From positions 1 to 20,141 of the forward strand of contig DCTX01000026.1 in assembly GCA_002329325.1 (NCBI GenBank): a stretch of 20,141 nt of DNA. Direction: 5' to 3'. The first letter of the stretch is position 1, and the number at the start of each line of letters is the position of its first letter. A program made the position numbers and the translations under genes. This document shows, piece after piece, positions 1-6,344 of the stretch. The DNA comes from Anaerolineales bacterium UBA1429. GTDB taxonomy: Bacteria; Chloroflexota; Anaerolineae; UBA1429. The notes under the pieces were generated by a model, which saw only the letters and a list, made by a program, of their open reading frames with translations, was not told the DNA's origin and did no database searches.

Positions 1-36
1 TGGCGCGGGACTCCGGCTCGCACGAAAGGGCAACAC

Positions 37-113
37 CTCGCGCAGAGAGCGCCAGGCTCGCAAGGAGATCAGGAGCACTCGGCCCTTGGCGGTCTCGGCG
101 CTCTTGGCGCGAG
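37..113. repeat. Imperfect long inverted repeat (stem-loop element)
   Basis: Bases 37-67 and 83-113 are near reverse complements of each other, with about 31-nt arms and a loop of about 15 nt. Each arm contains iterations of a short GCGC/CTTGGCG-like unit (for example CTCTTGGCGCGAG at 101-113 against CTCGCGCAGAGAGCG at 37-51). The arms carry mismatches and a small indel. The composition resembles the dispersed intergenic hairpin repeats built of GGCG-TCTT-type units found in many bacterial genomes. That family assignment is an inference; only the inverted repeat itself is seen here. It lies about 80 bp upstream of the first gene. Confidence 0.5.
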
Positions 114-193
114 TTCGCTGCTCGCACTGGCACAGGCTGTCCAGTTCCCTGGTCCGTCGTACATTGTCCATAGAACCCTAGGGAGGCTGTATC

Positions 194-1093
194 ATGCGCG
201 TACTGATTACCGGGGCCAGCGGGCGGCTGGCCGAGTGGATCGTCAAGGCCTTGCGCGACGAGCACGAGCTGGTGCTTTTTTCGCGCACAGCCCCACCTGC
301 TGACCGCGCCGATCTGCCCTGGATTCAGGGCGACCTGAACTGCCTGGAGGACTGCTATCGCGCCGTCGAGGGGGTGCAGGCCATCCAGCATCTGGGGGCG
401 GTGCCGTGGCCCAGCGATCATCCCGTGCAGCGGGCCGACCGGGAGCGCTCCGGCGCGCCCGTTCCCCCGCTGGATGCCACGCTGCACACCAACATCATGG
501 GCACCTACTACCTGATGCAGGCCGCCGTGCGGGCAGGCGTACAGACGGTGGTCATGGCGGGCTCCAATTGCGCCTTTGGGCATGGCTACCGCATCTCCCA
601 GCGGCCCTTCCCATTCCGCTACCTGCCCATGGACGAGGATCACCCCTCCGATGTGGAGGATTCCTACTCCTACTCCAAGCTCGCGGGCGAAGAGCTTCTG
701 GCCTCGTATACCCGCGCCTATGGCATCCGCACCTATGTCACCCGCCCGGCGGGCATCTGCCCGCCCAAGCGCCGCCGGGAGATCGCCGCTGCCGCCGCCC
801 CCGCCAAGGCGTGGACCGACTGGCTCTGGGGCTATGTTCCCAGCGAGGACCTGGCCGAGATGCACCGCCTGATCATGGCCAAGGCCGCCGATCTACCCGA
901 GCACCGGATCTATGTCGCCAACGCCCACGACACCACGGCCCTGGAGCCGACCCGCGAACTGATCCAGCGTTTCCGCCCCGACCTGCTGCCCCTGGCGGAC
1001 AAGCTGGAGGGCCACGCGGCGTTCATCTCCGCAGCGCGGGCCGAGCGAGAGCTGGGCTGGCGCTCGGAGCGGACCTGGCGAGAGTATCTGTAG
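194..1093 (+). CDS. NAD-dependent epimerase/dehydrogenase (extended SDR, uronate-dehydrogenase-like)
   Basis: This 299-residue protein is an extended short-chain dehydrogenase/reductase. The N-terminal Rossmann motif GASGRLA is at residues 7-13, a Gly-Asp-Leu that commonly contacts the adenine of the cofactor is at 46-48, the catalytic Ser is around 124 (MAGSN), and the Tyr-x-x-x-Lys pair is Y158/K162. Such enzymes epimerise or dehydrate nucleotide sugars or, in the uronate dehydrogenase branch, oxidise hexuronates to aldaric acids with NAD. The size and the neighbouring acid-sugar dehydratase and aldolase favour a sugar or sugar-acid dehydrogenase, but the substrate cannot be read from sequence. 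The start is supported by GGGAGG at 181-186, seven bases before the ATG. It is the only plus-strand gene at this end and converges on the next gene across a shared terminator. Confidence 0.85.
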   Translation: MRVLITGASGRLAEWIVKALRDEHELVLFSRTAPPADRADLPWIQGDLNCLEDCYRAVEGVQAIQHLGAVPWPSDHPVQRADRERSGAPVPPLDATLHTNIMGTYYLMQAAVRAGVQTVVMAGSNCAFGHGYRISQRPFPFRYLPMDEDHPSDVEDSYSYSKLAGEELLASYTRAYGIRTYVTRPAGICPPKRRREIAAAAAPAKAWTDWLWGYVPSEDLAEMHRLIMAKAADLPEHRIYVANAHDTTALEPTRELIQRFRPDLLPLADKLEGHAAFISAARAERELGWRSERTWREYL

Positions 1094-1100
1094 GCGATAC

Positions 1101-1132
1101 AAAAAACAGAGGGGGCGGAAGCCCCCTCTGTT
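1101..1132. terminator. Bidirectional intrinsic terminator
   Basis: A perfect 12-bp stem (1105-1116 with 1121-1132, arm AACAGAGGGGGC) closes a GGAA tetraloop. On the minus strand it is followed by a T run (A run on plus at 1101-1106). On the plus strand it is followed by a pyrimidine-rich TTCTCTCTTT. It lies between the stop codons of two convergent genes, 11 bp past one and 10 bp past the other, so it probably ends both transcripts. Confidence 0.85.
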
Positions 1133-1142
1133 CTCTCTTTCC

Positions 1143-2546
1143 CTATGCCTGGACCCGGACCTTGGCGCCGCGCAGCTCCGCCTCCAGATCGGGCTCCAGC
1201 GCCGCCAGCAGCGCCGCCAGCTCCTCATCGCCGTAAGAGGTTACCCGCCCCGTCTCGTACTCGTGCTGAATCACATCGTTAATGTGCGCCAGGCGCGCAT
1301 CGCGCTTGTCGAGGGGATAGCCGGCAGGCAGGTCATAGTAGCTGGTGATCCAGTGCAGCAGCCCCGCGGCCCCGGAGCCCTGCCCCACCAACACGCGGAT
1401 CGGGCGCTTGAGCAGCACCTCGGAATCAAAGGCCGTATAGACCTCGGGGTCCTTGAGCAGGCCGTCGGCGTGGATCCCTGCGCGGGTGGTGTTGAAATCC
1501 TCGCCCACGAACGGCGTCATCGGCGGGATGCGATAATCCAGTTCCTTCTCGTAATAGTGGGCGATCTCGGTGATCACCTCGGGGCGCATGCCGTCCAGCG
1601 TGCCGCGCAGCGAGGCATACTCAAAGACCATGGCCTCCAGGGGCGTGTTGCCCGTGCGCTCGCCAAAGCCCAGCAGGGTGCAGTTGGCCGCCGCGATGCC
1701 ATAGAGCCAGGCGGTGCCGGCGTTGACCACGGCCTTGCCGAAATCGTTGTGGCCGTGCCACTCCAGCAGGGCGCTGGGGAAGCCGGCATGGTGCCAGAGG
1801 CCGTAGGCGATGCCTGGCACGCTACGGGGCAGCGCCACGCCCGGGTAGCTGACGCCCAGGCCCAGGGTGTCGCAGGCGCGGATCTTGATGGCGATGCCGC
1901 TCTCATCGGCCAGCTTCTTGAGCTCCAGCGCCAGCGGCACCACAAAGCCGTAGAAATCGGCCCGCGTGATGTCCTCCAGGTGCACCCGAGGCTTGACCCC
2001 GATGGCCAGCGCATCCTTGACCACGCCCAGGAACTGATCCATGGCCTCGCCACGGCTCATCTTGAGCTTGTTGAAAATGTGATAGTCGGAGCAGCTACAC
2101 AGGATGCCCGTCTCCTCGATGCCCATATCCTTGACGAGCTGGAAGTCCTTCTTGGTGGCGCGGATCCAACTGGTGATCTCCGGATAGCGGTGGCCCAGGG
2201 CCCGGCAAGCATCCACGGCGGCGCGGTCGCGGTCGCTATACAAAAAGAACTCGGATTGCCGGATGATGCCCTGGGGCCCGCCCAGCTCGTGCATGAACTG
2301 ATAGAGCTGCACCACCTGCTCGACGGTGTAGGGTGCGCGGGCCTGCTGACCATCGCGGAAGGTCGTGTCCGTGATCCAGATGTAATCGGGCGGATACATG
2401 GGCACGTGGCGATGGTTGAATGGGATCTTGGGCACCTCATCATAGGTGTAGAGGAGGCGATACAGATTAGGGCTGGCGACATCCTGCAGAGCGTACTTGT
2501 ACTCGGTTTGCTCCAGCGTATTCGATCTCTTGCTGAATTCTAGCAT
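1143..2546 (-). CDS. Homocitrate/2-isopropylmalate synthase family protein, candidate (Re)-citrate synthase type
   Basis: A 467-residue member of the DRE-TIM metallolyase superfamily, which condenses acetyl-CoA with a 2-oxo acid. The signature DTTFRDGQQ is at residues 60-68 (D60 metal ligand, R64 catalytic). A HLEDITRAD segment, the HGHND metal-binding His-x-His motif and the GFGERTGN loop follow. The barrel is preceded by an unusual N-terminal extension of about 55 residues. The C-terminal part is too short for the full LeuA allosteric domain, so canonical LeuA is unlikely. From memory the overall pattern (TTFRDGQQAR, EFFLYSDRD, SDYHIF) matches proteins annotated as isopropylmalate synthase but related to (Re)-citrate synthase of anaerobes; this is a hypothesis. 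The start is fixed by GAGGAGG (2551-2557). It appears monocistronic, with its own promoter and structured leader. Confidence 0.85.
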   Translation of the reverse strand: MLEFSKRSNTLEQTEYKYALQDVASPNLYRLLYTYDEVPKIPFNHRHVPMYPPDYIWITDTTFRDGQQARAPYTVEQVVQLYQFMHELGGPQGIIRQSEFFLYSDRDRAAVDACRALGHRYPEITSWIRATKKDFQLVKDMGIEETGILCSCSDYHIFNKLKMSRGEAMDQFLGVVKDALAIGVKPRVHLEDITRADFYGFVVPLALELKKLADESGIAIKIRACDTLGLGVSYPGVALPRSVPGIAYGLWHHAGFPSALLEWHGHNDFGKAVVNAGTAWLYGIAAANCTLLGFGERTGNTPLEAMVFEYASLRGTLDGMRPEVITEIAHYYEKELDYRIPPMTPFVGEDFNTTRAGIHADGLLKDPEVYTAFDSEVLLKRPIRVLVGQGSGAAGLLHWITSYYDLPAGYPLDKRDARLAHINDVIQHEYETGRVTSYGDEELAALLAALEPDLEAELRGAKVRVQA

Positions 2547-2635
2547 GTTGCCTCCTCAAATGACTCGTTGAGCGCGATCGTCCCCATCCGCATGACAACG
2601 CCGATCGTGCGGCCCCCAAAAGAGGCCTGATATAG

Positions 2636-2668
2636 TAAAAAGCCAGTCTCCCGGGGGATAACTGGCTT
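2636..2668 (-). terminator. Terminator-like hairpin in the leader of the synthase gene (possible attenuator)
   Basis: On the minus strand an 8-bp stem AAGCCAGT/ACTGGCTT (2668-2661 with 2647-2640) with a 13-nt loop runs straight into five T residues (2641-2637). It lies about 90 nt before the start codon of the synthase gene and about 165 nt downstream of a candidate promoter. The gene upstream already has its own terminator at 2864-2886, so this second hairpin may act as a conditional attenuator. No T-box consensus (TGGNACC) or recognised riboswitch core was found. Confidence 0.5.
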
Positions 2669-2796
2669 GTCTTCTTCGACGCTGGGTACGCCAAACTACC
2701 CGGTACAGTGGGTCAAGACCTCTCCCGGCCTCCTAGGGTTTTGCTCGCGGGCAGCTACATGGATGAACATAGGGCGCACCATCCTATACAAAGACG

Positions 2797-2826
2797 GGCG
2801 AGGACGCCTTGCGGGGCTTCCTCGCC
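2797..2826 (-). other. Stable leader stem-loop
   Basis: Within the leader of the synthase gene, 2826-2819 and 2804-2797 form a perfect 8-bp stem (arm GGCGAGGA). A one-by-one mismatch and a further 3-bp GCC/GGC stem lie inside it. It begins only a few bases after the predicted transcription start, so it would be the 5' cap structure of the leader RNA. Only the pairing is seen; the role is inferred. Confidence 0.4.
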
Positions 2827-2837
2827 ACACTACACAC

Positions 2838-2866
2838 ATACTAACATAAAGGCCTGTGGGCGTCAA
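2838..2866 (-). promoter_or_regulatory. Candidate housekeeping promoter of the synthase gene
   Basis: On the minus strand, a -35 box TTGACG (2866-2861) and a -10 box TAGTAT (2843-2838) are separated by exactly 17 bp. The -35 box overlaps the T tract of the upstream terminator. The predicted start near 2831 gives a leader of about 285 nt. Within 2547-2895 no coding sequence is credible; the stretch holds this promoter, the stem-loops described separately and the ribosome-binding site. Confidence 0.55.
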
Positions 2867-2886
2867 AAAGGCCGGGCGCACCCGGC
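2864..2886 (-). terminator. Intrinsic terminator of the aldolase-dehydratase unit
   Basis: On the minus strand GCCGGG (2886-2881), a four-base loop and CCCGGC (2876-2871) form a GC-only 6-bp stem. It is followed by C and five T residues (2869-2865). It sits 10 bp after the stop codon of the acid-sugar dehydratase gene, which is the expected position. Confidence 0.8.
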
Positions 2887-2895
2887 GCTGCGACG

Positions 2896-4020
2896 CTACA
2901 CCCGATGGGCGGCGATATAGTCCCAATCCAGGTCCAGCCCCAAGCCAGGCGCCTGGGGCAGCGTGACGCAGCCCTCGGCGTCGATGTCATCCACGCGGCT
3001 GGCGAGCCAGGGCTGGGCGGCCTCAAAGTCGTAGAGGGGATGCAGCAAGCCCCGCTCATAGTACTCGCCGGGGATGCTCATGGCGCCCAGGGCGTGCAGG
3101 TTGCCGTGCCCCCCACCGTGCACCTCCATCGAGATGCCGTGGGCCTCGCACAGGTGCACACACTTGATCAGAGGCGTCAGCCCGCCCAGGTTCACGTCGT
3201 AGCGGCTGATGTCGCTGGCATGGTTGACGATCCACTCGGCCCGGTTGTAGAACAGGCCGCCTGCCGTCTCGGGGCCCACCACGGGGATATCCAGCTCGGC
3301 CGTGAGCCATACATAGGCCGACATGCTGTGCTCGTTCATCGGCTCCTCGAGCCAGTGATAGCCCAGCTCCTCCAGGGCGCGCCCGATGTAGAGGGCCTCG
3401 GTGCGGCTGTAATCGTGGTGGCAATCCAGCATCAGGTCGATATCCGGCCCCACCCGCTCGCGGACGGCGGCGCAGGCGGCCACGTCGTGGCGGGGGTCGG
3501 GCCCCAGGGGCGCCATCCAGGTGTGCAGCTTGAAGGCGCGGTAGCCCTGAGCCACGCAGGCCTCGGCGAAGTCGGCATAGGCGGCGGGGCAATCCAGCCC
3601 GCCGGGGATGTCGTCGCCGCACATGGTGCTGGCGTAGGCGGGCACCCGGTCGCGATAGGCGCCGATCAGCTTGTAGACGGGCAGCCCCGCCACCTTGCCG
3701 GCGATGTCCCACAAGGCCAGATCGATGGCGCCGATGTAGCGATCGTGCAGGGGCGGTCCGTAGAGGCGCTGGAACTGGCGCAGACGTTGCCAGATGCGCT
3801 CGCGGTAGAGGGGATCCTCCCCCAAGAGCACCTGCCGCGCCGGCGCCAGCATCGTGGGCGAGCCGCCCATGGCGTACCCGCTGACCCCCTCGTCGGTGGC
3901 GATGTGGACCAGCGTCGCCGTATCCTCATGCTCGGGGCCCGGGTGGCCGTGGCCCTCGGCATCGCGGGCATGGCGAGAGAGGTAGGTGAAACGGATCAGC
4001 TCCAGATCGGTGATCTTCAT
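2896..4020 (-). CDS. Mandelate racemase/muconate lactonizing enzyme family acid-sugar dehydratase
   Basis: A 374-residue enolase-superfamily protein of the mandelate racemase subgroup. The three acidic metal ligands fall at D199, E225 and E251 with the classic 26-residue spacing. A His-Asp pair is present (H301 in MEVHGGG, D275). The barrel residue pair on strand 2 is K164-x-H166, where most characterised relatives have Lys-x-Lys. Members abstract the proton alpha to a carboxylate and usually dehydrate aldonic or aldaric acids to 2-keto-3-deoxy acids. The start at MKITD is chosen because AGGAGG lies just upstream (about 4026-4031); the open frame extends 50 codons further without support. It is the last gene of a unit with the URO-D-family protein and the aldolase and is followed by a strong terminator. 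Exact substrate unknown. Confidence 0.88.
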   Translation of the reverse strand: MKITDLELIRFTYLSRHARDAEGHGHPGPEHEDTATLVHIATDEGVSGYAMGGSPTMLAPARQVLLGEDPLYRERIWQRLRQFQRLYGPPLHDRYIGAIDLALWDIAGKVAGLPVYKLIGAYRDRVPAYASTMCGDDIPGGLDCPAAYADFAEACVAQGYRAFKLHTWMAPLGPDPRHDVAACAAVRERVGPDIDLMLDCHHDYSRTEALYIGRALEELGYHWLEEPMNEHSMSAYVWLTAELDIPVVGPETAGGLFYNRAEWIVNHASDISRYDVNLGGLTPLIKCVHLCEAHGISMEVHGGGHGNLHALGAMSIPGEYYERGLLHPLYDFEAAQPWLASRVDDIDAEGCVTLPQAPGLGLDLDWDYIAAHRV

Positions 4021-4188
4021 GGCAACCTCCTTTGGTTGAGCGGCAAACACCTTGCCCGCAATCGGCCGAGCCATGTGGCGATGGCCAGGTCTCACGCCCC
4101 CGTCACCCTCACCCCAGCGATGCCCTGACGAGCACTGCTTCGCCTTCGCCCCCGTGGCGCTGAGGGCCACCGCCCCGGCGCGCCCCCC

Positions 4189-5310
4189 CTACCCTCCCAG
4201 CGGGTAGGCCCCGTACTCGGCCAGGTAGTCGGTCACCCAGGCGACGCGCTCGATGACCGAATCGGGCATCACATTGTCCGAGACGCCCAGCACAAAGGCG
4301 TCGCCAGGCGCCACCGTGCGCAGGATGTCCTTGACCGATGCCTGGAACGCCTCCTCCGTCACATGGGGGGCCAGCAAAGCGGAGGGCAAGCCGCCCCAGA
4401 TGATGACGCGCTGGCCCAACACCTGACGGGCGCGCTCCAAGGTCAGGGGCACCATGGGCGCCGTCACAAAGCATTCCACCAGGTCCCAGCCCGCCTCCAC
4501 GATCAAGTCCAGGATCGCCGATGTGTCATAGTCGGCATGCATGGCGACAAACTTGCCGTTGGCATGCATCAGGGGCATGAATTCCTGATAGTAGGGCAGG
4601 ATGTGGCGGCGAAAGAGGCGCGGCGGTGTGAACTGGGAGGAGAGATGGGCGCCGTGCAGCAGAAAGCGAGCGGGCGAGCGGGCGATGATCGGCCAGAGCC
4701 GCTCGCGCTCCACCTCGGCCATCAGGCCCAGCAGCCGCTCCACGGCCTCGGGGAAATCGGCCAGGTGGAAAAAGCCATGCTCATAGCCCGCCAGCGTCTC
4801 CAGCCAGGCGTGGAAGGGCACATCGCCCACCGAGACCATGGGCAAGCCGTCGTCGCCGATCTCGGCGTCATAGCGCTCGTAGGCCCCATAGTCGGCCCGC
4901 CACTCGGTGTGCTCGACCACCCACTCCCACACGCGATAGTCGTCCTCGCCCTTGAGCGGGTACTCGACGATGCGGCCCGGCAGCCCCTGACGCTCCAGCT
5001 CCTCGGAGAAGCGGGTCACGGACCGCAGCCTGCCCACAGGCGTCCCATACTCGGTGATCTCCAGATTCCCCTCTCGGCGCACCTCCACGCTCAGCCCCGG
5101 GCGCTCCATCTGCAGGATGGTGCCGTCACGGGCGGGGCAGGCCACGCCCAGGGCGCGCTCCACCTGGCGCAGCGAGAACCCTTCCCACGCCGGCGGCATC
5201 GTGTTCGTCAGGCGGCGGGCGTTGTACCACAGCGCCAGCCGCGGACTCCAGGGGATGCGGTCGGGGGCGCGCCCCTCCAGGATGCTCAACATGCGCTCGC
5301 GATGGTTCAT
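4189..5310 (-). CDS. Uroporphyrinogen decarboxylase (URO-D) family protein, not HemE
   Basis: A 373-residue protein with the URO-D/MtaA fold pattern: N-terminal NHRERMLSILEGRAPDRIP, an internal GDVPFHAWLETLAGYE segment, a MHADYDTSAIL strand-loop at 257-267 and a C-terminal IIWGGLPSALL plus GVSDNVMPDS. It lacks the arginine-rich substrate motif near the N-terminus of true HemE. It also shows His-Ala-Asp (258-260) where methyltransferases of the MtaA type have a zinc-binding His-x-Cys. Family members outside haem synthesis include corrinoid-dependent methyltransferases and O-demethylases; no corrinoid protein is encoded nearby. Homologues of this branch recur in sugar-utilisation clusters with no settled function (established only as an association). 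The start has GGAGG about six bases upstream. It lies between the aldolase and dehydratase genes, probably co-transcribed. Confidence 0.8.
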   Translation of the reverse strand: MNHRERMLSILEGRAPDRIPWSPRLALWYNARRLTNTMPPAWEGFSLRQVERALGVACPARDGTILQMERPGLSVEVRREGNLEITEYGTPVGRLRSVTRFSEELERQGLPGRIVEYPLKGEDDYRVWEWVVEHTEWRADYGAYERYDAEIGDDGLPMVSVGDVPFHAWLETLAGYEHGFFHLADFPEAVERLLGLMAEVERERLWPIIARSPARFLLHGAHLSSQFTPPRLFRRHILPYYQEFMPLMHANGKFVAMHADYDTSAILDLIVEAGWDLVECFVTAPMVPLTLERARQVLGQRVIIWGGLPSALLAPHVTEEAFQASVKDILRTVAPGDAFVLGVSDNVMPDSVIERVAWVTDYLAEYGAYPLGG

Positions 5311-5386
5311 CTGGCCTCCGTTGTGGCGTGGGAACGCGGCGCAACACCGGGGCAGCGCCGGATTCTGCCCCTACGCTGCGCCTATC

Positions 5387-6151
5387 TCAGCCCTTGACCT
5401 GCTCGACCAGGGCGCGGCAGGCATTGGCAAAGATGCCCACATCCACACCCAGAGAGATGTACTGCACGCCAAGGTCCATCCATCTTCGCGCCGTCTCGGC
5501 GTCGGCGGCAAAGGTGCCCACAGCTTTGCCTGCCGCGCGGATCTTGGTCACCGCCTGCTCCATGCCCTTGACCACGCGCGGATCGTTCACCTGGCCGGGG
5601 ATGCCGTAGGACTGGGAGAGGTCATAGGGCCCCAGGAAGATGACGTCGATATGGGGCACGGTCACGATCTCTTCCAGGTTCTCCAGGCCGCGGATGCCCT
5701 CGATGTGGATGATGATGATCTGCTCGCGGTTGAGGCCATCGGTGAGCCCCTGGGTACCGAACACGGTATAGTCGCCCGCGCGGGTAAAGAGCGAGATGCC
5801 CCGCATCCCCAAGGGCGCGTACTTGGCCGCCCGCACCACGGCCTCGGCCTGCTCGCGGGTCTCGATCTGGGGGACCTGAACCCCCGCCGAGCCGATATCC
5901 AGGGCGCGCTGGATCTGGGGCGGATCGTTCTTGCGCACCCGGACGATGGGGGCCAGCCCGGCGAGCTGCCCCGCGCGGCACAGGTCCTCGGCGGTCTCGG
6001 TGGAAAGAGGGCCGTGCTCCATGTCCACGATGGCGAAATCAAAGCCCGCCATGCCCACGATCTCGATAAAGGCCGCATAGCTGCAGTTCATAAAAGGACC
6101 GATAACCGTCTGCCCGGCCGCGAGCTTCTGTTTGAGCTGGTTGACGCGCAT
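5387..6151 (-). CDS. HpcH/HpaI-type aldolase (2-keto-3-deoxy acid aldolase)
   Basis: A 254-residue class II aldolase of the HpaI/GarL family, which cleaves 2-keto-3-deoxy (aldarate or hydroxy-heptanedioate) acids to pyruvate and an aldehyde. The family catalytic and metal residues are all present at near-identical numbering: H46 (VDMEHGP), R71, E151 (IHIEG) and D177 (GPYDL); in HpaI the corresponding residues are H45, R70, E149 and D175. An upstream ATG at 6158-6160 exists, but the AAAGGA ribosome-binding site is eight bases from the ATG at 6149-6151 and abuts the other, so the shorter form MRVNQLK is preferred. It is the first gene of the unit that continues into the URO-D-family protein and the acid-sugar dehydratase. 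Together the dehydratase and aldolase make a two-step sugar-acid cleavage route. Confidence 0.9.
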   Translation of the reverse strand: MRVNQLKQKLAAGQTVIGPFMNCSYAAFIEIVGMAGFDFAIVDMEHGPLSTETAEDLCRAGQLAGLAPIVRVRKNDPPQIQRALDIGSAGVQVPQIETREQAEAVVRAAKYAPLGMRGISLFTRAGDYTVFGTQGLTDGLNREQIIIIHIEGIRGLENLEEIVTVPHIDVIFLGPYDLSQSYGIPGQVNDPRVVKGMEQAVTKIRAAGKAVGTFAADAETARRWMDLGVQYISLGVDVGIFANACRALVEQVKG

Positions 6152-6189
6152 AGAAGGCATCCTTTCTGCGTGGTCGCGAATCTGGCCCG

Positions 6190-6218
6190 AGTCTAGGCGC
6201 TCGAGGGAGCGGCGTCAA
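6190..6218 (-). promoter_or_regulatory. Candidate promoter of the aldolase unit
   Basis: On the minus strand, TTGACG (6218-6213) and TAGACT (6195-6190) are spaced 17 bp apart, giving a predicted start near 6183 and a leader of about 30 nt before the aldolase start. The pattern matches the other candidate promoters in this window. Confidence 0.6.
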
Positions 6219-6271
6219 GCCTCCTGCGCGACGCCACGAATTGGCGCGCGTCTGGCGTGGAGTTCCGTAAA

Positions 6272-6337
6272 GTTTGCATGCATCTCGGCCTTGGCATACC
6301 ATGTGCTATGCAAGTCTGCGAGACAGTGAAAGAGGTG
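6272..6337 (+). promoter_or_regulatory. Divergent upstream region of the TIM-barrel gene with imperfect dyad
   Basis: The region shared with the divergent aldolase gene contains GCATA and TATGC arms separated by eight bases (within 6292-6318), flanked by TTG and CAA. This is a possible operator or part of a promoter. A weak promoter-like pair TTGCAT and TACCAT with 17 bp spacing overlaps it. The ribosome-binding site AGAGGTG is at 6331-6337. The promoter call is weak. Confidence 0.25.
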
Positions 6338-6344
6338 TCACTCG

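Noticed and set aside
1263..2543. Long plus-strand open frame (426 codons) opposite the synthase gene
   Set aside because: It is the antisense shadow of a well-supported gene in GC-rich DNA. It has low-complexity His/Gly/Gln-rich composition and no recognisable domain. The same applies to the long antisense frames at 2905-4128, 4363-5397, 5054-6196, 9105-10565, 11627-13207, 13116-14873 and 18087-19094.
2544..2840. T-box or known riboswitch in the synthase leader
   Set aside because: No TGGNACC T-box core, no specifier-loop landmarks and no recognised riboswitch core were found; the leader is reported only as structured and attenuator-like.
4021..4170. N-terminal extension of 50 codons on the acid-sugar dehydratase
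   Set aside because: The family fold starts at MKITD and an AGGAGG site lies directly before that ATG; the extension has no ribosome-binding site and an atypical composition.
5349..5371. GGGGCAG/CTGCCCC dyad between the aldolase and URO-D-family genes
   Set aside because: A 7-bp stem with a 9-nt loop, no T run, within a 76-bp co-directional gap of GC-rich DNA; too weak to call a terminator or operator.
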